Assembly (NCBI GenBank): GCA_008711295.1
Contig: VUYV01000090.1
Coordinates: 2,596,917-2,660,916 of the forward strand
Reading direction: 5' to 3'
DNA from: Anarhynchus alexandrinus
Lineage: Eukaryota > Chordata > Aves > Charadriiformes > Charadriidae
DNA: 64,000 bases
Below the pieces are notes generated by a model that was given only the letters and a program-made list of their open reading frames with translations, made no database searches and had not been told where the DNA came from. Shown piece after piece: positions 12,101-25,507 of the stretch; position 1 is the first letter of the stretch, and every line of letters starts with the position of its first letter. The translations under genes were made by a program, and so were the position numbers.

Positions 12101-14440
12101 TCATTTCAATATGACATAGATGGTTTCTTCCACCTTCCCTCTGAAACATCTGGTGCCAGCTACGTTCAGAGGCAAGTTTGTAGAGTAGATTGATATGAAG
12201 TCTAATTTGGTATGGCAAATCCTCTGGGACAAATTCCACCATAGTGTGCAGATGTACCACGACTCTGAAGTCAAAAACGTTGCATAATTTATATCATTAT
12301 AGATTTGTCCCAGGTTGGTTGGGTCTGCGTTTTGAGGTTTTATTGCTGTTCTTTTTCCCCTTTTTAAGTCAGACTTTATTGGATTTTAACAAATAAATAT
12401 ACACAAAATTGTGTCTTCTTTGGCATATTAACTCCTAGATATAGTAATGGTTTTTCTATAAGGCTATGGCATTCAAACAGGGGGAAAAAAATCCCCTGTT
12501 TCATGAGATGCTCACATTAGTCATGTCAAGACGTACAATGTGGTATGATGGGCGGTGATCTTATATATGCAAGTGTCTATTCTCTAGATCTAACAGCACA
12601 GTTGTTGCTTCTCCACCAAGTGTTGCCAAGTCCTACAAACAAAACTGATCATATTGTCTCCAGCTATATTACTCATCAGAAGGAACACTTCATCAATAAG
12701 AATGCTCTTGACCACCTGCCACCGTCAGTTCTTTTCCTTTCTTCATAAATGCACACAGAATTGAATTTACATCAGAAGCAGTGATTTTTACCTGCAAACA
12801 ATTTGAGAGCTTGTGACCTGTGCAACCAGGGAACCCACAGATGGTCCAATAGGTCCTGGGAACAAAAGGAGACATGAGAGGAGTGAATAGCCTTGTCCTT
12901 GTCCTTCTGTTCTCTGTCTTTTTGGGAAGACACCTGTAGACTATTCGATTTCTCTCCCATTGAGGAGTGATTTATTTTTACTCATTGCTGCAAGAAAGGT
13001 TGTGTTCATGTTAGAATTAGCAATTTTTTTTTTCTTCTGTGGGAACTACAATCCTGTTTCTCACATTGCATTAAATAATCTTTTTCCAGAATTTAACAAA
13101 GCACTAATCGTCACACAACCATTCCCTCTACAGAGCTTTGATTATATTTACATCAGGCAACGCTAACACCACAAAAAGGCTGTTATACAAAGATAAACTT
13201 AAAAAACTATGAGTTTGCATAGTCAAGCTGGTGACAGACCTCTCATACCTGATAGTAAGCCTCCTTGAATAAAATTGCAAGCTGTAGATAAAATCAACCT
13301 ACATTTTACTTTTTTTTCCAGGACTTAAAATGGATTCCTTCATGCATCCTGAATACAGCAAACACCAAGTATTCATTACAATCAATAGTGTATTATATTG
13401 TGACCTCTCAGCTGTGGCAAGATCTTTCACCCAGCAGAAATCATTCTATGTGAACGGCCCTTGAACACAAATTAAATGAAAGTAGACTGCAATCGAGGGA
13501 AATTATAGTCATAACTGCCGTAGAAATGAAGTCAACTCTTTCTCTGCATGATCACAGCAAACAGTGCAGATGCTCTCTGCTATCAGCATTGATGCAGGTG
13601 CCAAAATTCCTTCCTGCTAAAAGAGTTTTATTAAAATGCCTTTATCCTTAAGGGATGTGTCATCACTATTACACAAAAACAAAGACAGAAACAAGCCTTG
13701 AAAATACAATTTGATCTACTAGTGCCATTATAATCCAAATGAGTGTCTAATGACAGACATTACACTTCAGGTGTGAATAAGACTCCATACGTTGCCTAAG
13801 TCACATGCGTGGAGTTGTACAAAACACATTTAAAGGTCTTCTGCCCCAAGAAGGTAGACAGAATCACACTCTGAGAAACCCAAAACATACACTCATTTAG
13901 AAAACTGAATGTTTTCTTTTTCCTTCCAACTGCTTCTTCAGCATAGATTTTAAAATATGTAATTTTTTCTCTACAAAGCTTATAAAAGCAAGTAATAGAT
14001 CCTACAAAGTAGTAAATCATCAGAATCCAAGCTATCTTGACAATAGTCCAAGAAGCTAAGAACACATAATGGAACCTGCTTGCCAACAGCCACCAATTGA
14101 AAATACTAAATATTACTACTTATGACCATATTTATCAGAGAAAACTCACTAGCTGCTATAATGTACTACAGTCAATAAGGGATCATAGAAAGGGCAGAGA
14201 TACTGTTCTTCTGAGCAGAGACACCAACTTCAGGGCTTTAAGCCTTTAAACAGAAGATTGGGTTTAGCGGAGATTTTGAGCTCTCTAGGAAAATAAATGG
14301 GCCTTTCATGAAGGTAGAAATCTTTGAGTTTCCTAAATAAATGAATGCAAAACCCACAATTCTCTTTTAGGACTCAAGAACACTGAAGATCACTGAAGGA
14401 GCAACAGGCCAGCTTATTTCAAAGACAGCAGGGAATAAGG
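9191..14440. other. Unassigned non-coding DNA
   Basis: No gene, RNA or recognised repeat. A slightly GC-richer block lies at about 11230-11460, without coding signature. Short T-runs occur at 10971-10979 and 13026-13035. Confidence 0.55.
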
Positions 14441-14470
14441 AAAAACAAAAAACAAACAAACAAACAAGAA
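14441..14470 (+). repeat. Short (CAAA)n simple repeat
   Basis: An A-rich tract resolves into about four to five tandem CAAA units. It is a short microsatellite, and nothing links it to a retroelement tail. Confidence 0.8.
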
Positions 14471-14889
14471 CCTTTAGGAAATGCTGGTCAAAAACTATTT
14501 AAGGATACTTCCTCTTTAAAAATATGCTTCACAAGCATATCAATTAAATGAATGCTCCTTAAAAGCTAACTCCTAATACATGTTAAAGATTAATTTACAA
14601 TGCTGACTTCTCAAAGAGAAAAATGCAAATAAAAACAAAACATGTTGTCTTAATTGAACTGCTTGCAGGAAACGTACCCATTTCCATCAATAACAAACAG
14701 CATGCTCTGGGGACGAGGACAGACGGATGACAGGCAAATAGTGAGAAGTCTGAACTGATCATCTGTAACATCACTTTAGGATTCCCTTCTCTTTCCATTC
14801 TGAAACTGTTAAAAGCTAGGAAGTTAGGGAAAATATGAGAGGAAGAGAAACACATCTTTTCCCCACAAAAAAAAAATACATAAACATAC

Positions 14890-15290
14890 TGTCTTTTTTA
14901 TTTATGGCCTCAGCTCTTTATTGAGACAACAAATATTTGTTGGTTTTTTTTTTTCCTTCCCATTAAAGATTTTGGAAAAATGTAATGGAAAATCAAATTA
15001 CTATTTGTCATAGTCCTGGCTGAGTCCCTTTCATAGACAATCATCAATCTGCTGTAATTGGACCCAACGGTTGCATCCCACACATTTCCAAGCCAGCTGG
15101 ATCTGGCAAGGTTCCAAATAGCGTCTTTACTCTGGGTGTCTCCAGCAAATTTCTGGTTACAGAAATCCTGTCGGAAGCCCTCTGCAAGGGATCCTTTAGT
15201 ACAAGTGCCCAGGGTGGCAAAACCCAACTCAACTCTGCTGTTCGGCACATTCTCACAGAATTACACCTAGCCATAGCTGTTCTGGTTCAT
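14890..15290 (-). other. Stop-poor segment followed by two poly(A) signals on the minus strand
   Basis: On the minus strand a T-rich tract ending in CAG lies near 15288. Two overlapping frames are then open: one of about 79 codons ending near 15044, and one of about 115 codons running past 14910. Downstream on the same strand are AATAAA hexamers (complements of 14917-14922 and 14897-14902). The opposite strand is also open at 15058-15270, so low stop density may be compositional. The arrangement could be a terminal exon, an old LTR remnant with its poly(A) signal, a retropseudogene or chance. I do not recognise either translation. Confidence 0.25.
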
Positions 15291-15977
15291 GTTAAAAAAA
15301 ATAAAACAGACATTCAAAGGAGTTTCCTACAAACATGTACTTTAATTTTAGCTAGCGCTAGAGCATTGCAATGTTTGTAAAAAAACACACATGAAAAACA
15401 TTTCCCTTTGGAGCACTTGGATTTGGTCTGTGTCCTTGAGGAAGGACAACACTCCGCTTGCCCCCGAGCTCCTTCAGCTGTCTTCTTTTTCCAGAAGTAG
15501 GTTGGACATACCTCCTTTTCTTTTATGGATGTGTCTCCTTTACAATATCAGAACATTATTATTTTTCTTCTTCCTCTACTTGAAATTTTCCCATCCCTGC
15601 CCCCTGCCTCCCCTTCTTTATCAGCAGCTGAGCAGGGAACACATGAAAATCAGTGATTCTGCTGGTAGAAACCCTTTTGTTCTGCCACAGTGGAAACGTT
15701 TGCCGAGACCTTGACTGGCCTCTTTCTACTTCCCAGGTGCATTCAGCGCTGCTATAAAATGGATATTCTTCTCTACATTGAAGGTTACAATCATAAATGA
15801 TGCTCATAAAACAAAGAATTCTTGTCCTGACGGGCATATTCCCCACACTGTCACACTATTGCTCCTGTCTTTATTACCAGAGGATCAACAGACTGTTGAA
15901 GGAGAGCTGCTGTAGTGGGGTATAAATAGCCTCCCTCAGCAGACTGCAGGCCACGTGTTATTATAACATGGCTGGAC
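15291..15977. other. Unassigned non-coding DNA
   Basis: Nothing recognised. The open frames here show no domain signature and overlap each other on both strands. Confidence 0.55.
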
Positions 15978-16057
15978 TGCCTCCAATCTGCATCTTACCT
16001 ACCTGTGGTACAGCTGCTGCCTCCAATCCCCATCTTACCTACCTGTGGTACACCTGT
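15978..16057 (+). repeat. Two-copy 40-bp tandem duplication
   Basis: Units at 15978-16017 and 16018-16057 are directly adjacent and match at 36 of 40 positions by my count, without gaps. Both contain TGCCTCCAAT near the start and CTACCTGTGGTA near the end. The divergence implies an older duplication rather than an assembly stutter. It lies inside an open frame of about 110 codons that shows no protein family features. Confidence 0.9.
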
Positions 16058-18644
16058 GTGGTGCTGCCCTGGTGGCTTCTGAGCGTCAAACTGCCGCTCC
16101 TCTTTGCTTTTGCTAATGGGCATTTATGGGAGCAGAATGCGCTTTGGATGCAATCAAAGAAGCATCTCTACCTATGGGCTTGCAGTTTAAAACATTCATT
16201 TTGTGCCAATGTTTCCTTACAAGGGTCATTATTGCATATCATAATTCATCAGTACAAAAACATAAACATGAAATTAAGGCATAAGGAGCCTCTCTAATGT
16301 AATGGCCCATGAAACAGATAACTTCACAAGATGTTGTTAAGGGTTTTCAGGCTAGAGAACACAGATACTCCTTCTTAAAACAAGAATTCAATACTTATCC
16401 CTAGGCTCTTCATTTGTCAATTTCCTTCACAAATCCCTGTGTAGCTATAATGCGGGTCCAGTCTAATTTTGAAACATCTTGTAAACTGAACCTCGTCTCA
16501 AGCTGAGCTCTCCAGATCAGGTAGTGAGGTCAACCCACCGAACATGCAAGCCCCCAGCTATACAATCAATCATGAAGTCGGGATTTCAGGCTGCGTGTAT
16601 TTTAAATAAAGCAACACTGAAACTCTCTTAGCTACCTGACCTGTTGGTCCTAATAATAAATAGATTACTCAGCCAAACCCTGCTGACACAGAGAGATCCA
16701 TTTAAATTAAAATAACCCTTTCTTCCTCTTCTCATCAGTTACCACCTAACAGATCAACCTGCAAGACATAAACCAAAGAGCAAGTCAGAGACAATTAAGG
16801 AAGATTTTGTGAATGCTCAGAGGTGGCCACACATGAGATCTGAGAACAAAATTCTGAAAGATTAACCACATCACAAATCAGGAAACCTGTATTCTTAACA
16901 TCATAATTTCTTCTCCCTCCCTACTAACAAATCAGTTTCTGAAGATTAAGAATTGTACCTTTCTTTATGAGCTACATAGAAAATTTTTGCACTCTCCATG
17001 TATTATCTTCTAAGCCATACCTTGTCATTAGCTTCTTTCAGATTGCTCAATATTTGCACCGATTGCCTCCATTCCTTGCTGCTGACTCTCATGACACTTG
17101 CCATTAATTTGTTGCCTAAAGAAATCATTCTGGAAACGTTCTGAAATAACTCACTTTCTCAGTGCATAAAATTAGGCACTTCCACAATAAAGGATGCAGC
17201 TTTATCAAAACAGCCAAGTTCTAAACAGAATGACTTGAGTCTTGATTTCATGCCTTAGGCGCTAGGCTGTCATGTAAAGGAATTGTTAATAAAACAAGTA
17301 TAGTTTGTACACCTAGAACAATTCACTCTTCAGTTGGGAAAAAAGCATACCAGATCATTTGAGCCAAATTCCCAAGAACCCCTGTGAAAGGGGCTAAGTA
17401 GCAAAAATCCATTTCAGCACAAGACCAAAGAGAGCAAAGCAGAACAGGTTTTTGATGTTATCCTCTAGAAAACTGTTGACCTACGGCAAAACAAAGTATA
17501 ACCACTTCTAACTAATCACGTTGCTGCCTTTTTCAGTCTTACTCTTTCTTTATCTATGCAGATATAACGAGTTGACGGAATCCTGGACCCCTTACTACAG
17601 TCACCTTATCCCACAACTTCAGAAAGAATACAACAGCATTGTTTTCATATACAATCATATGAAATTATTATTATCTGGGAATAAATGTGCTTCATCTTAG
17701 GACAGGAGAAATCTCATGCTACTTTCTCCATACTAGAATTAGTAAACTACTTCAGCTGTCTGAGAAGCTTTGTTAGCTGACTGCTGAAGGGCAGTTTGCA
17801 ATTTGCTTAAATGGAATACAAACTTATTAATCAGTTTACTTATATTATCTACAATGTTAACAGGCCACCAGGTAAGTGCACTAATATGTCAAGTACTTCA
17901 GTCTGGGGGATGGGGTATAGGAGGTGTCAGAGACAGAAAAATTACATATATTTATGTGTTAGTATCTTTTCATCTCAAGAAGCTGTTGATAGGATCCTGT
18001 TAATATGTCAACATTTTGACTTGGAATGAGTTTCAGCCTCATCCCTCTCCTGAAGCACTGGGTTGTTTCTAGGGAATGGGAAGAACAGGCCTATAAAATT
18101 CTTTCCAGGCTGAACAGCAAAACCAGCAAAAACAGCAGCTGCAGGAGGTATGAGTGGCTTTTTGGCAGAAAGGCATCCTGTCATGCATCAGACCCACACT
18201 CATTAGTATTAGTGAGCATTGCTGCAGTCAGAATTAACTATTATGCACAGGACTCAAGGCTAATTTAGCCCCTAAAGCATATGTATTTTAACTTTAGAAG
18301 TAACGGTGGCATCAGCTCAGCTGCACTCTTAATTCTTTTGAACAGAATGCAAAACTAACACCATGCATAATGCCCTCCTCTTAGTCTAGTTTAAGACTTC
18401 CAAAATATTAAATAGAAAATATAACACAGTCTTGTAATGGGACAAAATAAAGAAAAACCTGATGTGAAAAAAAAAAGAGTCATTATTTGGACCTACTTCT
18501 GCACAGTACTGAGCACATGCTGAACATTAAGTATTACTAAGTATTAAAAGGTCTCATTACCATTCAGGTAGCATCTAATGGAATCAGGCCTCTTACCAGG
18601 CAATAGTAGCTACAGAAAAGGTCATAGCAGCATTTTTCATCCAT
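16058..18644. other. Unassigned non-coding DNA with one splice-acceptor-like open segment
   Basis: No gene or repeat recognised. At 17539-17561 a strong pyrimidine tract ends in CAG and is followed by a 45-codon open frame to a TAG at 17698-17700 (see findings). A CAGCAAAA-type local repetition lies near 18114-18147. Confidence 0.5.
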
Positions 18645-18790
18645 ACATCTCAAAGCACCACATGAAAGAGGCTGGTATCATTATGCCCATTTTACAGATA
18701 TGGAAATTGAGACAAAAAGCTGTGACGTACCTTAATCAAGACTTGACAAGCTACTATTAGACCTAAAGATAGAATCCAGTTCTCTTAAAT
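18645..18790. repeat. Relic of an ancient amniote LINE/SINE tail (L3/CR1-like or MIR-like)
   Basis: The segment reads like the widespread amniote motif order: a TCTCAAAGCAC block, then ATCATTATGCCCATTTTACA, then a GGAAATTGAGAC block, followed by the degraded remainder. This order is typical of L3/CR1-related 3' ends and of MIR-type SINEs in amniotes. The copy is diverged and I cannot separate the two families by eye, so no strand is assigned. Confidence 0.5.
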
Positions 18791-21700
18791 CATCATCTAG
18801 TCTAGTGATGAGCTTCCCAGGAGAAAAAGGAGCCAGTTATTTTTGAACAATGATAAAGAACTGACTTTTCAGAGGTGCAGCCAGCAAGGCAGACAGACAC
18901 TTGAAGCCTACAGAAAAAAAAAGCACATATTTTTCCCCTTCTTACAGCCAACACAATCACCAGATCAATAAGCAGCCTGGAGAGCTAAGACATTTCTTGG
19001 CCTGGTTTCAGATGGCATCCCAGACCAACAAATACAACTGCCCTCAAAGAGTTGCTCTGAACTGAGTGGGATTCCCTTCAGGCAGAAAAGGCACATGCGC
19101 AGGACAAGTTATAGGATCAAGATATAATAGCATGCTGAATTATTAATTTTAAAATGTTTAAATTTGCAACATCCTTTTAAATATAAACTATTTCCTACAT
19201 AGTCTTGACAGTATTCTCATTAAATGCTAATAGATGGTTCTGTAATAAACAGAAGCTTAAAAATGAATCACATTTATATACCTTGGGATGTCATGAGTAA
19301 CAGTGTTGTGCAACTTAGGAGTGCAGAGAATCTTTTTTTTTTGATGCATTGACATCTCCTTCTTGAAATTGAACAACACTTCATAATATCTTACGTTATA
19401 ATTTTATTTCTTTTGTACCAAAATTTGTAGTTCTATACATTTCAAATGTTAATTGTATAATTGTCCTTTATGAGGATACAAGACAGTCTCTTCAGATTCA
19501 CCCTTTTTTTATACATGCAAAGCAATCACTCCCTTGTGTGCCATAACAATGACAAACATAAGGTGGTTTTTTTTCTGAGTGAAAAGTAATATACCACTCC
19601 CCTCCTTAGAAACGTAAATATTTGGGCTGAAAAGAAGAACTGTAACCAAGCAATGTTTTCAGAAGGTCACATTTCTCATGACCTACTGTCTAATCCTTCT
19701 CTAGATGTCCACATCATAATCTATTCCAAGCAAAGCTGCTGGTAATGCTGAGGTAACAGTTAATTAAATATTTTGTTCTAAGGCACTTCAAAATCCTTCA
19801 GTCAAAGTCACCATGTATTTTCAAATACTATTACATCCAAAATCACTGTTATCGGCTACTACAACAATATAAATTACATTAACACAGACTGCAGGCCTAT
19901 CAATGCAAACAAACTGGAATTTCAGAGGAGTCCTAAAAGGAGATTCTGGTGGTGGGACAGAGGCAGGTGACTCAGCCATTAAAAATGAAGCACTGTCTCA
20001 GCTTTTTTTCTTTGCAACAAAACCTTGGAGCCATACTATGGGGTACATCTCAATTCTGACACACAAAAAACAAAGAAGTCAACAACTGTTTATCCCTGCT
20101 ATTCACGCAGTTCCAAGCTCATCATAGCCACTTGCTAGGGAAACCACATGATGTCTGCATATTTGTGGTATTCAAGTTGGAAATAATAGCAGGGCAAAAT
20201 AAAAGGTTTTGCATGAGTTTTATATTTGGAAATACCAAGGGAAAGAAAACAAGATGAGAACCAAGCTATTTACTTAGGTACAAAAGGATGTGTATAGAGA
20301 TCCATTTTTAGCAATAAGGTAAGATATTAACATTGGTTGGGTAGAAAAGCAGACAAGCATACCATGTAAGCTCTGCAGTTTAGTGGCAATGCTGTTTTTA
20401 ATCTAACAACTGTTAATTACCTGATTTAATTATTATTAGTCGGTTTGCATGCAGAGCTACAGCACAAACATGAATCAGAAGACCTAATTTCCTCTTTCTT
20501 TATGTCTCCAAGTTCTAATTCTGTCTACTGTGGGGTTTTACACAATGGTGACACAGGTGTTATTATTGCTAGCTATGACAATGTCAGGATCAAATAACTT
20601 ATTTATTTTATTTGCTTATCTAGATTTTTAAATCTGGCAAAACGCAAGTTTAATAGTAACTATCAAATTAGTTACATCACTGCAAACTCCTAGAGGTGTG
20701 TGCATATGCACAAATTACTGTGACGTAAAGCAAGGTATGTATTTAGAGATATAGTAGACTGATAGAAGGATTAAAACAGTGTAGCTTAATTTGGGTATGT
20801 GCAGGTCAACAGAAGAAAATAGCTTCAGTTTAATTTAGGCTAACATTTTAAAGGGATTTACTCAGGTACACAAAAGAAGCTCTCTGGAACCTCTCTGAAA
20901 TTGCCACACAGACAAATTACAATAGGGTAACAGCCTACTGTGTATCAGCTGATCCATGGACATGGTCCACGTCAGTTCCGTAACAAATAGTGAGATAACC
21001 AAAGCTAGCTTAGCCATCTTTCCATGAAACCTAAACTAATTCAAGTAATTTCTCATCTGTCTTGGACAGATGCACAGTCACTGTAGATCAGCTGATACGC
21101 GGTGTCCTGTCAAGGCACTGCATTGGATGAGGAACATGAGAACAGAGTCAATTTCTGCACAACAAAAATAACAAAAAGACCAAACTAAAATGGGATAAAC
21201 TGTACTTTGTTCCAGTTGCTGCATTTTTCAGGGGTCTATGTTAGCCTAAACTAACTTATACTGGTGCCAATTTTCTTTATCTAGATGGAAACCTACAGAG
21301 CCATCTATAAAATGTAGCGCTAGTTTAACTAAGTGTGCATTACTAAATGTAACTCAGTTCAAATCACTACATTTAAAGTAGGTTTATTTTAATTTGCCTT
21401 AAATTGATTAGGAATGGGTTGAAATTAATATATTCTTAAATCAGAATGCCGGATCAGAATATCACAACTATGCAGACTTTTTCACCTGTAAAGATGTTTA
21501 AAAATACTTTCTAGCCTTCTCATCAGACAGGACGGAATCAATACTGGTAAAGGCAGTAGAAACTCCAATTAAGACCTCCATTTGTTGCCAAGAAGCTCTC
21601 AATAGTAGTAGTCTTTTGCACCTTCAAATGACCCAAAGGTGGGAATGTTTGCATATGCAAGGTTATTATAAATATCTGATTTACTCCTGGCTGAAATTTA

Positions 21701-23155
21701 ATCCTACCTGAGGAAATACTGTCAGGTAACCCAGAAAGAGTTAATTATTATGCTTGGAAGAAATGAAGTATTTCTACAGCTTTAGCAATCCAAATTAAAA
21801 ATGTAAAACCTTTTGCTCCTCAGACTCAAGGACTACAGCTAATTAGACTGAATCATAATGCTCCCTTAAAACCAATGCATATTAAAATAAGCGTATTTAA
21901 AAGACTAGAAAAAACAACATAAAGAAAAAGTAACAAAATCAGTAAATTCTTCATGATTCTGCAAATCAGTATCAAAGGGTTTACTGTCATCATCTTTTAA
22001 CGTCAAACTGTATAAAAGAGAATTTCTCTACGTGTTCTGAAGCAGGAACATCTCAAAAGAGATTTACTGGATATATTGCTTTGGTTGGAAGTGCCAAAAT
22101 ATACAGAAAAAAATATTACTGTCCAAGATGTCCAATCTGATTTCTAAATAAAAGAAGTAATAGCCTGAGTTTCGTCCATTACAGGAATCCCAATGGTTTG
22201 GGAATCACTCACACTAAAACGACAGAGCAAAATATCTCAGCACACACAGGAATAAACAAGGCCTTGATCCAGGAAACTGCTCCCTGCTGAGACTACTTGA
22301 GATCAATTAGACTCAGGGTTGACATGGGACATGGCTTATTCGGAGCAGTTTGCAAGACTGAGGCCAAAAATCTAAAGAAAAACTTTAACAGAAATTCCTC
22401 TCACTGCAACAAAAAGCCCCTTCTGCATTTTTTCAATTTTCCATTTTTTTGTTGTTCCTTCTATATCTTATTGTAAGATATTAGGAATGCCAGGGTTTAT
22501 TTTATTCTTAACATTTTTCATTAGTAAAAAGGAATATTATCAATTTAAAAAAAAAAATTAAAATAAATAATTTACCATGTACTACTAATATTCAGTGATG
22601 ACTTCATAGGTGGCCAAAATGTTTCTACAGGGCTAAGAATTGTGGTGGGGAGGTGTTACCCAAAAGTCAGTTGACAAATTCCTCTTCTTTCCCAGAGGCA
22701 ATTCCAGGTATCTTTTATTTTCATTAAAAAGTTTCTCAGCTCGTCCTTGTGGTGTAAACTGGTGGTTATGGAGAAAGGCCATTCCGAGCTGTTGTGATTC
22801 AAGTGCTGGCACAGGTGCTAAAATACAGCAACGACTTCAGTGCTTTGATAAAGGCTGATCCTCCAGCACTTCTGCTTTTGCTACTATTGAATATCGCTGA
22901 TAGAGTGTTAGTTATTCTCCACAATTCATACAAACTGTGGAAAATTTGCAGAGAAAATTGAGAAAGGTCCCACTGTACTTAAATATGGACAGTATATCTA
23001 CAGTTTCAATCCATTAGCTTAATAAAACTGAATTTATTAAAAAAAAATACTAATCTAATTCACCATAGAGCTTGTTTGCTTTTCCTATTTTCACTGCATT
23101 AAGTGAAATGCAAGAGGCAGACACTTATCCCAGCAGGGAATAGCACTGAGATATT
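18791..23155. other. Unassigned AT-rich non-coding DNA
   Basis: No gene or repeat family recognised. A perfect 12-bp palindrome, TTGCATATGCAA, lies at 21649-21660 and resembles paired POU/octamer half-sites. Nearby are TAATTA-type cores (about 21740-21850). Short A-runs occur at 18469-18477 and 22547-22557. Confidence 0.5.
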
Positions 23156-23159
23156 TCAT

Positions 23160-23330
23160 GGCTTTATAAAGTTTTAAATCAAAGGAGACCATCAGATCAT
23201 CCCATCCGCTTCAGGTAGATCATAATTCATTATGTTTTGTCTCGTCACCACTGCACTGAGCCTCCTCTAACTCGTGTTTGTTGAATGCCTATCTACCAAA
23301 GTAGGCACCTGGGGGCTTTGCTTCAGTCAT
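23160..23330 (-). mobile_element. Very old CR1 3'-end relic, antisense
   Basis: Read on the plus strand, the block shows GAGACCATCAGATCATC, then CACTGCACTGAGCCTCC, then a CTCGTGTTTG block and a GAATGCCTATCTACC-like block in the order found in antisense CR1 3' ends of old reptilian/avian lineages. Divergence is high and no frame survives. Boundaries are approximate. The call rests on remembered family patterns, not on an alignment. Confidence 0.45.
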
Positions 23331-25507
23331 TACTGGTTACACTGTGGTCTCTGCGGCCCCTGCTGCAGCTGCAAAGGAACCCTGGGCAAACAAAATGTCA
23401 CGGGTTTGTGTGGCACTCTCTGCCAGGGCACTTCACACACATTGCACCTCCTTGTGCTTGCATGTGAAGACAAGGCTGACGTAAGGATGCTCAGCTGCTT
23501 CACAGTTCATGGCACCTGAGGACCCTGACAGCAGGAGTGGCAGGTATGTCATGGTGTAGTGACAAAATCTGAAGAGACAGCTATTCTCCCTCCAGCAAAT
23601 GCTGGTGCAGATCCCCTTCTGAGTGACTGGCTCTGAGACTCTTTCCTGAAAGACAGGTGTGAGGTGTTCCAGGATTATCAGTCCAAAAATGACTGATAGA
23701 ACCCTAGCACCTGATCAGGCGGGTATAACTACAGAACAGTTCTTTACAGAAATCAGAGGGTTCCTTCACTTCGCAGCTATGCATATCTTTGAAACTAGGA
23801 CCCTTGTAAAGATATCTATCTGTACAATAGCTCCAGCACAACTGAGACTAGCAGTTGGCTTCAGGTAAACATAGGCAATACTTCACTGTCTCCTCTTCCT
23901 CTGTCAGTTGACCCTTAACTTGATAGTGCACTTGTTCAATTTGAAGTTTCCTGCATCACTGACACAACTGGAGCCTGGATTAAGGAGTTTATTAACATAC
24001 TTGAAGGCCTTTGAAGACAGCTGCTACCCTTTCTCAGTCTGTTTAGCAACTGATGTAACCATGACCAGCATGACAACGCAGGTAGGCTGATGCAGAGGAG
24101 TATGTTCACCAACAGTAGGTGAAAATGGATCAATACGATCACGGCTGTCAAAAACAAAGTCATTCAAAGGATTTCTGAAGAAGTTGGAAGGAATTTAATG
24201 AAGGGATGTAGCCACTCCATCTCTATATTCTTGAATGAGAACATGAGGAGACACAGCAGGGGCAGACTTGTCAAGTGTGAAAGAAATGAATCTCCCACAG
24301 GGCCCAAGGAACGGAGAAGGGCTGATGCTGAATTAAAAAGAGAGGGAAAAGCACAGATGTCTGGATAAAGAGTCCCACATGATTCCTTCAACCAAGTGCA
24401 GTCGAGTTGTGCTATGCCACAAAGCAAAAGGAGAACTGCTATTAAGTCTTTCAGTAGTGAGACAGAAAAAAAAAAGAAAAAAAAAACAGTAAAGAAGAAC
24501 CACCTGTTTCCTTACAGTTTCACCTTCTAGTTCTCATCTGCAACACTGTGACCGCGCTGCCTGCAAACACAACAAGGGGACCTCTCTTCCTCTTATTTTT
24601 TTTCCTGTAGTCAGTTATTTCTGCCTTTCCCTGAGGTGCCACTGAAATCTAAAACTCAAGAAAGAATTTAGTCAGCGAGTGGGTAGGAGTGTAAAGGAAA
24701 GAAGGGGGAAGAGAAGGCAAACAAGCAGGTAAATGTCAAACCAAACAAGCAAAGGAATCTATAGCATCAATATCAAAGCAGCAAAAGCCACAATGGCTGA
24801 GAACCTGAGGCTGATGTGATTTACTTTCATGCCTTAGGACATTCAGTTCCACATAATCCACTGTCAAAGTCAATTATAAATATTACAGTATCTGCTACTG
24901 GAACTGCTCCAATCCATTCAGAAGAAAACATCAAATACTGCCTGTAAGGTACATGAGCACTTAATGACAAGGATTTATACCAAGATAGAATCAAAATGAA
25001 CAAGCTGTGCAAAAGAGCAAACCAAAGCTAGGTTGCTTGTGTCTCTCTGTTTTTAAGATCTGCACTTGATTTCTCAAGGGATAATTTTAAACTAATTTCT
25101 TCAAACGTAACAGTATTAGGAAACAAAGGACAAAAAATTTTAACACTGGCCCATAAAGTTACTTTCCTAAGTCTATATTAATATATCAAAATAGACATAA
25201 TTATTAGATTTTTAAAACACTCGGAGCCTGACACCCTCTGCTGAAATCAGTAACACCATCTATCTCTCACCACATGACTTTACCACTACTGAGAGGATGA
25301 TCCACTCTTGAATGTGACAAAGTAGTACTTTTTGAAGAAGGAAGCTGTGCTGGTAGGCATAGGGAATTGCTTTGAAGAGTTTGAAATCAGATTACAGTCT
25401 CTTTTTGTCAAAGATATAGAGGCAGAACTGTTTTCTTATTTAAACTGGAACTGCTCCCCGAATCTTTCCCCAGTTTTAGGGCATTTGAGTGAGTAGTGTT
25501 TTTTTTT
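23331..25507. other. Unassigned non-coding DNA
   Basis: Nothing recognised apart from an A-rich run at about 24465-24487. Open frames of 60-87 codons overlap on both strands and carry no family signature. Confidence 0.55.
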
